DNA of 64,000 nucleotides from Oleiphilaceae bacterium (GTDB lineage: Bacteria; Pseudomonadota; Gammaproteobacteria; Pseudomonadales; Oleiphilaceae), in contig JAKVBL010000003.1 in NCBI GenBank assembly GCA_022447365.1, forward strand, positions 620,001 through 684,000, given 5' to 3'. Positions within the stretch are counted from its first letter, which is position 1. Each line of letters begins with the position of its first letter. The notes beneath the pieces were generated by a model. The model ran no database searches, was not told the DNA's origin, and saw nothing but the letters and a program-made list of their open reading frames with translations. A program made the position numbers and the translations under genes. Below are positions 8,658 through 17,474 of this stretch, piece by piece.

Positions 8658-8683
8658 AACTGATTGTATTTGAATCTTTGGTG

Positions 8684-9355
8684 TTATTGGCTTTCTGGTA
8701 CATTAATAGTGAGGTCGAAGCCACCGCCTGGGCGGGGAATTAATTCGACTGGACCACCGTCTTGAACCGCTTCAGGGATATTAATTTGATCAATTCCTGG
8801 CAGGTTGCCAATAGAGAACGTTAGCTTATCGCCCTGTCGGCTAAGTGCTAAGTCATCACCAATGTATGAGAAGTCGAAGTCACCTTCTGGTGGACGATAT
8901 CGTTCATCACCAAGAATATCGGCAACCGGCTGAGTGTTGATCTCCTCATAGGTGGGAATGTCAACTTCAATCTCAGGGATAAATACAGCATCAACAGAAG
9001 AGTTTCTCAGGGTTTCCTCATCAAGAGCAACGGCGTTAATCAAGCCTGTTTGAGATTCTTCCTGCTCGATCAGTAACTCAGAGTCGGTGTCTTCACCTTC
9101 ATATGGCGCAATTGTGACACTTGAAATTGTTCTCTGTTGGCTCAGATTACTTTGTTTTTTCGGGGTGATAATAATCGTAGAGTCTTCAATGTACGTATCG
9201 GTTAATTCTGAGCTCGTTAGTGACTTAACTTCAGCCTGAACGCTTGAGCTAAGTGCGAAGACGCTTCCTGCGACTGTAATGAACGCGCTTTTTCCTAAAG
9301 AGCGAAGAGATAGACGATCAATCATAAAGTCTTTACTTCTATGTGAATGCCCCAT
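8684..9355 (-). CDS. Hypothetical exported protein, 223 residues
   Basis: Function not recognised. An ATG at 9325 (residue 11) gives a textbook Sec signal peptide: an R/K n-region, an apolar core and V-Q-A before the cut. The longer start at 9355 adds ten residues, and neither has a strong ribosome site. The mature protein is acidic, Thr/Ser/Glu-rich and low in Cys. A mid-region rich in Pro and Glu suggests extended structure. The C-terminal 60 residues alternate hydrophobic and polar positions, with repeated I-N-I-P and P-G-G-G-F-D-L-T-I-N-V-P segments, probably a small beta domain. It is divergent from the DUF58 gene. It may be periplasmic or surface-exposed; nothing further can be claimed. 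Confidence 0.6.
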   Translation of the reverse strand: MGHSHRSKDFMIDRLSLRSLGKSAFITVAGSVFALSSSVQAEVKSLTSSELTDTYIEDSTIIITPKKQSNLSQQRTISSVTIAPYEGEDTDSELLIEQEESQTGLINAVALDEETLRNSSVDAVFIPEIEVDIPTYEEINTQPVADILGDERYRPPEGDFDFSYIGDDLALSRQGDKLTFSIGNLPGIDQINIPEAVQDGGPVELIPRPGGGFDLTINVPESQ

Positions 9356-9459
9356 GAGTATTTACCCAAGTCTCGTTTATTGCAAGTTGACGCGCTATTT
9401 ATATGCTTCTTTTATCAGGTGTTTATGCTGTAATTAGATGCAGTTAAAAAAATTGGAGA

Positions 9460-10383
9460 ATGACAATAAAAAAGCTATTTAGGCGTTGGCTTGAACGTCG
9501 TACGCAAAGGCGCTCCGAGTACCTTCTTACCCAAAAGAATATTTATATATTTCCGAGCAAACAGGGTTTTTTCTTTCTGTTGATGTTGCTAGTGATGCTA
9601 ATCACAGCGATCAACTATCAGAGCAGCCTTATTTATTTATTCGTTTTCATGTTGGGTGGCGTGTTTGCAGTCTCGATTTGGCTTTGTTTTTTTAATATGC
9701 AAGGTTTGACTTTGCGACTCAGCGAAATGTTACCGGTTGAGGCTGGAGAAAAGGTCACAGTAAATGTCGTTGCAGATACGGCGGGTAAGCAGCGTTCTGG
9801 GTTTTATGCTGCATTTGAAGTAGGGCCAGAATCGATATGGCGTATGGAGCAGAGTTTCGATGTAAAGGTTCAGACTCAGTCATTTGAACGAGGCGTGCAC
9901 TCGTTATCAGGTATTCGTCTTCAAACATACTTTCCTTTCGGTTTAGTTCGAGCATGGACATGGATGTGGTTTGACGAAGCTGTGTACGTTTATCCTAGAC
10001 CCTTACCGTCACCCGAACATACAAGCCTAGAGCGCAATGCGGTTTCAGGATCGGGGCAGGTCTCGGGGCAAGAGCTCGATAATGTTAAGGCTTATGATAA
10101 GGGCGATAATGTTCGAAGAATTCTCTGGAAGCATTTTGCTAAGCGTGATGAGCTAATAGTTCGCTCGCCAGAGCTTCTTAGCGCGGATCCTGTCCATCTT
10201 GAGTATGACTCATATATGCACTTTGGTAAGGAGTTGGCGCTGAGTTATTTGTGTTTCGATGTTTTTGAGTTACATGAAAGTCGTCTTCCGTTTTCGTTAT
10301 CCTTGCCAAATGTACGTGTTGGCGAAGAGCAGGGCGAGCTGCATTTGCGACGCTGTTTGAGGGCTTTGGCGGAGTGTGCTTAA
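9460..10383 (+). CDS. DUF58 domain membrane protein
   Basis: A 307-residue protein with a basic N-terminus, a hydrophobic hairpin at about 27-75 (two membrane spans) and a cytoplasmic/periplasmic DUF58 region. The DUF58 core is visible near 205-240 as G-Q-E-L-D-N-V-K-A-Y-D-K-G-D followed by R-R-I-L-W-K-H-F-A-K-R. DUF58 proteins are usually encoded with a MoxR ATPase and a TgpA-type transglutaminase. Here the TgpA gene overlaps the 3' end, but no moxR lies upstream. The start ATG is only one base from GGAG, closer than ideal. The exact role is unknown; a link to envelope protein maturation is inferred from the partner. Confidence 0.8.
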   Translation: MTIKKLFRRWLERRTQRRSEYLLTQKNIYIFPSKQGFFFLLMLLVMLITAINYQSSLIYLFVFMLGGVFAVSIWLCFFNMQGLTLRLSEMLPVEAGEKVTVNVVADTAGKQRSGFYAAFEVGPESIWRMEQSFDVKVQTQSFERGVHSLSGIRLQTYFPFGLVRAWTWMWFDEAVYVYPRPLPSPEHTSLERNAVSGSGQVSGQELDNVKAYDKGDNVRRILWKHFAKRDELIVRSPELLSADPVHLEYDSYMHFGKELALSYLCFDVFELHESRLPFSLSLPNVRVGEEQGELHLRRCLRALAECA

Positions 10384-12380
10384 TGGCCGAAGTGCAAGTA
10401 TCCCAAACTGAGGTTCTTGAATTAAACGGCATTCGGCACGGAGTTGTTGGTGTCATGCTGCTTCAGGCCGTGTCATTTTTATCGATCGCGCCAATATGGC
10501 TCTTCTCGTGCATCGCCCTGTTTATCGCTTTAGTTGCATTACCAGGTCTGGTTGGTAAGCGCTTGTTAAATGTGATTGTTCTCAGTGCGTCAGTCATTGT
10601 TTTCTTCCTTGACTATCGACTGGATTATTCCGTTGAAATGGCAGCTGTGTTTCTCTTGTTAGTCGGTTGTATGAAGTCACTAGAGTTGCGTTCTCAGCGG
10701 GATGTGCTCATTTTCGTTTATGTGATGTTATATTTAAGCGCAGTATCGATGCTGTTTGAGCAAGGTATCATGCATGTGGTGCTGCAGTTTTGCTCACTTC
10801 TCTTTTGTTTGGCGCTGCTCATGCGTATTAACGATAGTGTGATAGGAAGCGTGCGCTCTCAAATTGGACGAGTGTTGAAGATTGTTTCTTTGGCGTTTCC
10901 GTTGGCAATTTGTCTTTTCATGTTTTTTCCTAGAATTGCGCCGCTGTGGTCGATGCCAATTAAAACAAGTTCTGCACAAACCGGGCTCAGCGAGACACTT
11001 CGTCCTGGTGCTATTGCCGATCTCACTCAGTCCGCGGAAACGGCATTTCGTGCCACATTCTTTGGTTTGCAGCCAGAGCGAGAAACCTTGTATTGGCGAG
11101 CGCTTGTTTTAGATCGATTCGATGATGATGCTTGGTCGCGTGATCGTGAAGCGCTTTTGGTGGAGCGAGGGCGTGCTGGCATTGCTTCAGTTCAGGCACA
11201 AAAGATATATCAGCCGCAATCTTTGAGTACGCCATATTATGATGTGATCCTGGAGCCGCATAACAACCGATGGGCTCTCGCATTGGCAGGTTCAGAATCT
11301 GCATCAGGAAACGTATTTTCTATAGGGATGGGGGTTAACGAATTTAACTACTCTCTTAACTCTCCAACACCATACCGAATGAAAATAGATGGGGTGGCAA
11401 GTTCCTACGAGGGTACGGCAATTGCTTCTTTGCCTGATGTATCACGTAAGGTGTCTAGTTCATTTCAGGATGTGCAGTTGCCGGCTAATGGAAACCCACG
11501 CGCTCGTGACTTAGTGACTCGCTTTTTATCCGATGGTACCACCGAAATCGAACTGATATCTAAAATACTGGATTTTTATGCTTCTGAGGGTTTTGCATAC
11601 ACGCTTAAGCCGCCATTACTTGAGCAAGATACAGTCGATGGTTTTCTATTCGATACAAAGCTTGGTTTTTGCGAGCACTATGCAAGTAGCATGGCTTTTT
11701 TGCTGCGTGAGGCGGGTATTCCTTCAAGGATTGTTTTGGGATACCAAGGCGGAGAATTTAACGAGAGTGCAGGGCACTGGACGATTCGCCAATATGATGC
11801 GCATTCTTGGGTTGAAGCCTATGTTCAAGGGCATGGTTGGTTGCGTATTGATCCGACAGCCTATGTGGCGCCAGATCGCTTGTCTTTCGGGCTCGAGGCA
11901 GCAGTACAGGCGGAAGGAACTTTTCTTCAGGATAACTACTTAGCTTCAATCGGTTATCGAGTGGGTGCGTTACGCTGGCTGATTGAGCAGGGTGATGCAA
12001 TCAATTATCGTTGGCAGCGTTTTGTCTTAGGGTATGGAGAGGCTGATCAAAAAAAACTGCTTCAAAGTATGTTGGGTGAGTTTAGCTGGCGACATTTAGT
12101 GTATTTGCTTATTGGTATTCTCTCTGTGTTATCCGCCGCAACGATGCTTTATTTATATCTTGGACGATATTCGAGAAGTTTAACTCGCGTTGAACGTCGC
12201 TATTTGCGTTGTGTGTTAGTGTTGCGAGTTTTTCGCGTCGAGCGTTTGCGCGGTGAAACGCCGATCAATTTTTATAAGCGTGTGAGTGATGCTTTGCCGA
12301 CATATATAAAAAAATATCTTGCCGTTCGTACTCGCGAGCTGCACAAAAAACTATACAATGCGGATCTGTCTTTAGAGTAG
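10383..12380 (+). CDS. tgpA: TgpA-type membrane transglutaminase (DUF3488)
   Basis: About 665 residues. The ATG at 10383 overlaps the upstream stop (TAATG), so translational coupling is likely; a GTG nine bases earlier is an alternative start. Several N-terminal membrane spans (the TgpA_N/DUF3488 region, roughly residues 15-190) precede a periplasmic transglutaminase-like core. The catalytic triad is visible as Cys in GFCEHYASS, His in D-A-H-S-W-V-E, and Asp in R-I-D-P-T-A. A membrane span near 555-580 and a C-terminal cytoplasmic DUF4129-like tail follow. The P. aeruginosa homologue TgpA is reported to be essential, but its substrate is not established. Partner: the DUF58 protein. Confidence 0.88.
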   Translation: MAEVQVSQTEVLELNGIRHGVVGVMLLQAVSFLSIAPIWLFSCIALFIALVALPGLVGKRLLNVIVLSASVIVFFLDYRLDYSVEMAAVFLLLVGCMKSLELRSQRDVLIFVYVMLYLSAVSMLFEQGIMHVVLQFCSLLFCLALLMRINDSVIGSVRSQIGRVLKIVSLAFPLAICLFMFFPRIAPLWSMPIKTSSAQTGLSETLRPGAIADLTQSAETAFRATFFGLQPERETLYWRALVLDRFDDDAWSRDREALLVERGRAGIASVQAQKIYQPQSLSTPYYDVILEPHNNRWALALAGSESASGNVFSIGMGVNEFNYSLNSPTPYRMKIDGVASSYEGTAIASLPDVSRKVSSSFQDVQLPANGNPRARDLVTRFLSDGTTEIELISKILDFYASEGFAYTLKPPLLEQDTVDGFLFDTKLGFCEHYASSMAFLLREAGIPSRIVLGYQGGEFNESAGHWTIRQYDAHSWVEAYVQGHGWLRIDPTAYVAPDRLSFGLEAAVQAEGTFLQDNYLASIGYRVGALRWLIEQGDAINYRWQRFVLGYGEADQKKLLQSMLGEFSWRHLVYLLIGILSVLSAATMLYLYLGRYSRSLTRVERRYLRCVLVLRVFRVERLRGETPINFYKRVSDALPTYIKKYLAVRTRELHKKLYNADLSLE

Positions 12381-12386
12381 TGAATT

Positions 12387-13382
12387 ATGAATATCATGCC
12401 TTGGCATGCTGAGTTGGTCGAGACCATCTCAGATTTAGAAAAAAGAGACGCATTACCTCATGCGGTTATGTTATCAGGCGGAGAAGGCTTAGGTGTCGAT
12501 GTGCTTGCGCATACTCTAGCTAGGGCATTGCTGTGTGAATCACCTGCTTCTGGTTATCCCTGCGGACAGTGCAAAGCTTGTCATTTGATGGAGGCAGGGA
12601 GCCACAACGACTTTTTGTCTCTTGAGCTAGAAGAGGACGCAAAGCAAATTAAAATTTCTCAGGTGAGAAGCTTGGTTGATTTCGTTAGCGAGTCTTGCAT
12701 GCGTGGTGGACATAAGGTTGCGGTGATCAATCCGGTCGAAGACTTAAATATCGCCGGTTCAAACGCCTTACTAAAAACGCTTGAAGAACCAGCAGGCGAT
12801 ACGATTATATTTCTCGTTGCGCAGCGTCAAGAAGCTGTATTGGCAACTATTCGTTCTCGTTGCCAGATCTTAAACATCCAGCCGCCCTCACATGAAGATG
12901 CTTTATCGTGGTTAATGCAGAGTTTGCCTGCTGCAGATTCTGATGTTGTTCATTCATGCTTGAGTATCTCGAATGGCGAGCCAGTTACAGCGATGCGATT
13001 TATTGAGCAAGACGCTTGGGGTCAGCAAAAAACTATGATTGAAGGGCTTGGTGCGGCCGTTAAGCGTAAAAAAACAGTCAGCGATTTGGCTGAGTCATGG
13101 GCGGATGACTATTTGCAGGATCGACTCGTTTGGCTGATTCAATGGATCGAGCAAATGATTCGTTTTAGTTCGACGGAAGATGAGAGCGTCTTTTTAAACG
13201 CTGATAGCGTTGCAATGCTTAAGTATTTGGCAGGCAAGGCGGGTTCTTCCGTATTGTTTGAATTGCGCGAAGCGCATTTGGTGCAATTGCGTCTATTGAT
13301 GGGAAGCACAAACCCCAATCCGCAGCTTCTTTGTGAGTCGCTGATTATTCTATGGCAAGACCTAATGCGAAGTTCTCGATAA
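12387..13382 (+). CDS. holB: DNA polymerase III delta-prime subunit
   Basis: A 331-residue clamp-loader subunit that helps load the beta sliding clamp. The P-loop site is degenerate (G-G-E-G-L-G without Lys-Ser), as expected for delta-prime, which does not hydrolyse ATP. The zinc module has Cys50, Cys59, Cys62 and Cys65. The L-L-K-T-L-E-E-P motif and the S-R-C sensor motif are present. The gene starts 6 bases after tgpA. In most relatives tmk precedes holB, but not here. pilZ and tatD follow, as in Pseudomonas. Confidence 0.93.
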   Translation: MNIMPWHAELVETISDLEKRDALPHAVMLSGGEGLGVDVLAHTLARALLCESPASGYPCGQCKACHLMEAGSHNDFLSLELEEDAKQIKISQVRSLVDFVSESCMRGGHKVAVINPVEDLNIAGSNALLKTLEEPAGDTIIFLVAQRQEAVLATIRSRCQILNIQPPSHEDALSWLMQSLPAADSDVVHSCLSISNGEPVTAMRFIEQDAWGQQKTMIEGLGAAVKRKKTVSDLAESWADDYLQDRLVWLIQWIEQMIRFSSTEDESVFLNADSVAMLKYLAGKAGSSVLFELREAHLVQLRLLMGSTNPNPQLLCESLIILWQDLMRSSR

Positions 13383-13466
13383 TGTTGCGCTAATTTCACT
13401 CGCAGAAATGCGTCATTGCCCTATACTTCAAAAATAGACGTTATTTTTCAGGAATTTAAAACGATT

Positions 13467-13817
13467 ATGTCAGCTGGGTTCGGAGCGCGTAGCGGTATAT
13501 TAACGCTAACGATCAAAGATAAAGCAGTACTGTATGCTGCGTATATGCCATTTATTCAAAATGGCGGCTTGTTTATCCCGACAGGCAAAAACTATCACCT
13601 GGGTGATGAGGTGTTTTTGCTTCTCAATCTAATGGATGAGCCTGAAAAAATTCCGGTAGCAGGTAAGGTTGTTTGGGTGACACCAAAAGGTGCGCAAGGA
13701 AATCGCGCAGCAGGTATTGGCGTTCAGTTTAGTGCTGAAGACGAAACAGCAAAAAATATTATTGAGAAGGAATTAGCTGGGGCATTAAGTTCGGATCGTC
13801 CGACCCACAGTATGTAA
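13467..13817 (+). CDS. pilZ: Type IV pilus assembly protein PilZ
   Basis: 116 residues from the ATG at 13467, chosen because PilZ proteins of Pseudomonas begin a few residues before the G-A-R-x-G-I-L segment. An in-frame TTG at 13416 would add 17 residues. The sequence closely follows P. aeruginosa PilZ, with the L-T-I-K-D-K-A-x-L-Y-A-A-Y-M block, the N-G-G-L-F-I-P-T loop and the G-A-Q-G-N-R-A-A-G-I-G-V-Q-F end. This branch lacks the RxxxR c-di-GMP motif and acts through PilB/FimX in pilus biogenesis. The holB-pilZ-tatD order supports the call. Confidence 0.93.
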   Translation: MSAGFGARSGILTLTIKDKAVLYAAYMPFIQNGGLFIPTGKNYHLGDEVFLLLNLMDEPEKIPVAGKVVWVTPKGAQGNRAAGIGVQFSAEDETAKNIIEKELAGALSSDRPTHSM

Positions 13818-13834
13818 TTCGTTCTTTTGTAAAT

Positions 13835-13867
13835 AAAAAAAGGCGCACATCATGATGCGCCTTTTTT
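13835..13867 (+). terminator. Intrinsic terminator after pilZ
   Basis: Six-base GC-rich arms (13842-13847 and 13856-13861) with an 8-base loop, A-run upstream and T6 downstream. Located between pilZ and the tatD-family gene. Confidence 0.75.
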
Positions 13868-13915
13868 GTGTTCGCGTTACACTGGCGCGCATTATTTGTG
13901 TGTATTCGAGTACTT

Positions 13916-14695
13916 ATGTTTATAGATTCCCATTGCCATTTAGATCGATTAAAGCTTGAGAAATATGAGGGTGGATTAGCAGATGCCATATCTGCAGCTC
14001 GTGACGAAGGTGTGAGTGAAATGCTTTGTGTTGCGATTGATCTTGAGCACATCGAAGATGTGTTAGGCGCGGCAAGCTCCTTTGATAATATTTATGCTTC
14101 GGTCGGTGTTCATCCAACAAGTTATGAGGGCGAAGAACCGAGCGTTGAGCGTTTATTAGAGCTATCTAAGCGAGAAAAGGTCATTGCGATTGGTGAAACG
14201 GGGTTAGATTACTACTACAGCGAAGATAAAAAAGAGCTTCAGCAAGAACGCTTTATTCGACACCTAGAGGCAAGCACGCAATGTGGCAAGCCTGTGATCG
14301 TCCATACGCGAGATGCAAAAGAAGATACCTTAGAGATTATTGCAAAACATGGTGACCCTAGTGTTGCTGGCGTGCTCCATTGTTTTACCGAAGATCTCGA
14401 TATGGCCTTACGCGCGATTGAACTCGGTTACTATATTTCGTTTAGTGGTATCGTCACGTTTAAGAATGCAGTTGAGCTGCAAGACGTCGCTAAGTCGATT
14501 CCGCTTGAGCGTATGCTAATTGAGACAGATTCGCCTTATTTAGCGCCTGTTCCGTTTCGCGGTAAGCCTAATGAGCCAAAGTATGTTCCTAAAGTGGCGG
14601 AGTTTATAGCCGAGTTGCGCGGTATTTCTGTTGAGGAAGTGGCCAAGAAAACCGCGGAAAATTTCCACGCTCTGTTCACGCATGCAAGAGCGTAA
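13916..14695 (+). CDS. ycfH: TatD-family metal-dependent DNase (YcfH)
   Basis: 259 residues from the ATG at 13916, which places the metal motif D-S-H-C-H-L-D immediately after the start as in all TatD proteins. An upstream frame extension is not conserved. The other metal ligands are E in G-E-T-G-L-D-Y, H in P-V-I-V-H-T-R, H in L-H-C-F and D in E-T-D-S-P-Y. TatD enzymes are Mg-dependent 3'-5' exonucleases and amidohydrolase-fold proteins. The neighbouring holB and pilZ match the ycfH position in E. coli and Pseudomonas. The 3' end overlaps the next gene by 14 bases. Confidence 0.9.
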   Translation: MFIDSHCHLDRLKLEKYEGGLADAISAARDEGVSEMLCVAIDLEHIEDVLGAASSFDNIYASVGVHPTSYEGEEPSVERLLELSKREKVIAIGETGLDYYYSEDKKELQQERFIRHLEASTQCGKPVIVHTRDAKEDTLEIIAKHGDPSVAGVLHCFTEDLDMALRAIELGYYISFSGIVTFKNAVELQDVAKSIPLERMLIETDSPYLAPVPFRGKPNEPKYVPKVAEFIAELRGISVEEVAKKTAENFHALFTHARA

Positions 14696-15563
14696 GTGTA
14701 TTTTGAATTATCAGCACTTTTCTCAACAAACCGAGCGATTGACGCTTGCGGGCTTCCATAACGGACAAACGCAGGGCCGGCCTGTGATCATGCTTCATGG
14801 GTGGCTAGACAATGCGGCGACCTTTGAGCCTATGCTCGAAAGGCTTCAACTAGAGGGGCGTCCTGTGTATGCATTGGAGTTGCCTGGTCATGGGAAGTCA
14901 CAGCATCGCGATAAGTCAGCTCAATATCACCTCGTTGATAATACGATCGATGTCTTGGCGTTTGTTGATAGTATTTCTGAAGGAAGTGATTTCGATATCG
15001 TTGGTCATTCCATGGGTGGCATTATCGCGACCTTAGTTGCTGCTTCAGTGCCCGAACGAGTTAAGCATTTGGTGTTGCTAGATAGCTTAGGGCCGCTGAC
15101 TGATGAAATTGAAAATGTGTTGCCGCAACTCAAAAGAGCGGTGAAGCGTGCATCCTCGTTGAGAAACTCAAAGCTTAATGTTTATCCTACTAAAGAAGTG
15201 GCTGCCCGCGCGCGAACGGCAGGGGTCGGTAAGATTTCTATGCCTGCATCAAGACTTCTTGTAGAGCGGGGCACGATAGAGGTGGAAGGTGGTTGGACGT
15301 GGTCATCTGATCCAAGGCTGTTAGAACCGTCACTTTTGCGATTTTCTGAAGCGCAGGTTGAGGCAATAATGGGAGGCATCGAATGTCCTGTGCTATTGCT
15401 TGTTGGAACGGATGGTTATTTCAAGCAATATGAAGCTATTAAGAAGCGGCTTGCGTATATAAAAACGTTAACGCAGCATCAAGTAGACGGCGGGCATCAC
15501 TTCCATATGGAAGGTGACGTTGCGCTGACAGCTCAATTAGTCGGTGACTTTGTCACTGAGTAA
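14682..15563 (+). CDS. Alpha/beta hydrolase
   Basis: 293 residues from the ATG at 14682, overlapping the tatD-family gene by 14 bases; the longer frame would begin inside that gene. The alpha/beta hydrolase fold is clear: oxyanion motif HGWLDN, the nucleophile elbow G-H-S-M-G-G, and the catalytic His in G-G-H-H-F-H. Overall it resembles the serine-hydrolase-like (SERHL) group of esterases. The substrate is unknown. It is cytoplasmic, with no signal peptide. Coupled translation with the TatD-family gene suggests an operon. Confidence 0.82.
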   Translation: MQERKCILNYQHFSQQTERLTLAGFHNGQTQGRPVIMLHGWLDNAATFEPMLERLQLEGRPVYALELPGHGKSQHRDKSAQYHLVDNTIDVLAFVDSISEGSDFDIVGHSMGGIIATLVAASVPERVKHLVLLDSLGPLTDEIENVLPQLKRAVKRASSLRNSKLNVYPTKEVAARARTAGVGKISMPASRLLVERGTIEVEGGWTWSSDPRLLEPSLLRFSEAQVEAIMGGIECPVLLLVGTDGYFKQYEAIKKRLAYIKTLTQHQVDGGHHFHMEGDVALTAQLVGDFVTE

Positions 15564-15590
15564 CTACATCGAACCAAAGGGGTTTAGTGA

Positions 15591-16454
15591 ATGCAAAACA
15601 GGTTGGCTCGTTCAAGTTGGATGAATGTACACGTGTTTTTGGTCTCTATGCTTGCGATTGCGCTAGTACAAGTAGCGCATGCGAAGCAATTTAGTTTTGA
15701 GGCGCCGGGCTTGGAGTTTGTTTCGAAATCGGAACAGGACGTTGCTTTGCATCCGTTTCCTCTTAGTAGCATTAAACGGGTGAGCAATAGTTTACGTGTT
15801 GACCGCCAAACTAGCCTCGAAGGTAGTCGAGCTAATTATTTATACCGTGTTGCGAGTTTTTCGAGTCGCGATAAGGTCTTGAGTTACTACCGAAATTTGC
15901 TTTCATCAAAGGGAAAAATTGAATTTGAATGTGCCGAGCGTAACTGCGGATCGAGTAATGATTGGGCTAACAAAGTGTTTGGCATTCGAAACCTTGCGGG
16001 ACGAGACAATAATCAATCTTACTTAGTGGGGCAGGTTGATGATGGTGTGGAGCAAGGCTGGCTTAGTGTTTACGTTGTGGAAAATGTTCGTCGCGAGAAT
16101 ATGGTATATCTGAGCTTCGCCGCGGTGCCTCCAGTAGATTTAGTTGCAGACATGAAGCGCGGTTTATTGGTCAGTGATTCGATGCTGAAGCATTTCAATG
16201 CGGATGCGCTTAATGATTATTTGACGAAAACCGAGGGTGCTAAGGTTGTTGCTATGGCTTATTCGAGTGTTGAGAGTGAAACGCAAGTTGAAGCTTTGGG
16301 CGCTGCCGAAGCCTTCGCAAGGCCCTTGCTGCAAGATATCTATGCCCAAGGTTTGAAAGCTGAAAATGTTGAATTTCGAGCGATGGGCCGTTTAGGCCAA
16401 AAGCCACTCTCTCTCGACGCTAGCCAATGGCTATATCTATATCTCGTAGATTGA
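15591..16454 (+). CDS. DUF4892 domain exported protein
   Basis: 287 residues. There is a signal peptide with a basic start (N-R-L-A-R), an apolar core at about 12-28 and cleavage after A-H-A. The mature region carries the DUF4892 pattern: an R-V-x-x-F-S-S segment, a Cys pair in C-A-E-R-N-C-G-S-S, W-A-N-x-V-F-G, and a Y-L-V-G-x-x strand. A C-terminal 90-residue part resembles OmpA-like peptidoglycan-binding repeats only weakly. The family is periplasmic, common in Pseudomonadales and of unknown function. A purine-rich ribosome site precedes the ATG. The gene follows the hydrolase by 27 bases. Confidence 0.75.
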   Translation: MQNRLARSSWMNVHVFLVSMLAIALVQVAHAKQFSFEAPGLEFVSKSEQDVALHPFPLSSIKRVSNSLRVDRQTSLEGSRANYLYRVASFSSRDKVLSYYRNLLSSKGKIEFECAERNCGSSNDWANKVFGIRNLAGRDNNQSYLVGQVDDGVEQGWLSVYVVENVRRENMVYLSFAAVPPVDLVADMKRGLLVSDSMLKHFNADALNDYLTKTEGAKVVAMAYSSVESETQVEALGAAEAFARPLLQDIYAQGLKAENVEFRAMGRLGQKPLSLDASQWLYLYLVD

Positions 16455-16556
16455 GGCCTCTTTTTTATAGTTTTTACGCTTGAGTAGCCAGCATGCTTAG
16501 CACTCTGGCTCCATTCCCTATATAATTGCGCGGTTTTTCTACCTTGAGGCGATGTT

Positions 16557-17453
16557 GTGGCGGCGCAACTACACACAATTGCAGACTTTATTCGATATAG
16601 CTTTACGCGGCTCAATAGCAGTGATGTCTATTTTGGTCACGGTACAGATAACGCGTGGGATGAAGCTGTCGCATTAGTTTTACAAACCTTGTCTCTTCCA
16701 TGGGATTTTGATCGTGCACTTTGGGCTTGTCGTGTGACGGATGAAGAAATTCTTCGCCTCACTAAGAATCTCAATGCGCGCATTGATCAACGTATTCCTT
16801 TGGCTTATTTGACCAACAAAGCTTACTTTTGTGGCCTAGAATTTTACGTTGATGACCGCGTTCTCGTGCCACGCAGTCCGCTGGCACAGCTCATTGAGAA
16901 TGGTTTTTCTCCTTGGTTATTGGATGAACCGCAACGCATTATGGACCTATGCACAGGTAGTGGGTGTATTGGTATTGCATCAGCACTTCTATTTGAACAG
17001 GCGCAAGTTGATTTATTAGATATTTCTGAAGACGCATTAGAAGTATGCAATAAGAATATCTCGAAGTTTGCCCTGCAGGATCGCGTTACTGCAATGAAGT
17101 CAGATTGTTTTTCTGCGCTAATTGAGCGAGATCATCACACTTACGACTTGATTGTGTCTAACCCTCCGTATGTCGATGCAGAAGATATTGGCAGTATGCC
17201 GGACGAGTATCGCAAAGAGCCGATGCTGGGTCTCGCATCAGGCAATGATGGCTTGGATTTCACAAGAGAAATGTTACGTCAGGCTGCTTTATATTTATCG
17301 CCAACAGGCGTCCTGATCGCTGAGGTTGGAAATAGTTGGGTTGCGCTAGAAGAGGCGTACCCAGAATTAGAATTTACGTGGATTGAATTTGAGCACGGCG
17401 GGCATGGTGTATTTATGCTCACGGCAGACCAACTTCAAGCCGTTAAAGAATAA
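16557..17453 (+). CDS. prmB: Ribosomal protein L3 glutamine methyltransferase
   Basis: 298 residues from a GTG start. It is an SAM-dependent N5-glutamine methyltransferase with the V-S-N-P-P-Y-V-D catalytic motif and the M-D-L-C-T-G-S-G-C-I-G-I SAM motif. The N-terminal F-G-H-G-T-D-N-A-W-D-E-A segment distinguishes PrmB (acts on ribosomal protein L3) from PrmC (acts on release factors). It lies directly upstream of aroC, the standard prmB-aroC order. Confidence 0.92.
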   Translation: MAAQLHTIADFIRYSFTRLNSSDVYFGHGTDNAWDEAVALVLQTLSLPWDFDRALWACRVTDEEILRLTKNLNARIDQRIPLAYLTNKAYFCGLEFYVDDRVLVPRSPLAQLIENGFSPWLLDEPQRIMDLCTGSGCIGIASALLFEQAQVDLLDISEDALEVCNKNISKFALQDRVTAMKSDCFSALIERDHHTYDLIVSNPPYVDAEDIGSMPDEYRKEPMLGLASGNDGLDFTREMLRQAALYLSPTGVLIAEVGNSWVALEEAYPELEFTWIEFEHGGHGVFMLTADQLQAVKE

Positions 17454-17474
17454 GCAAAACGAAAGAGTTATACG

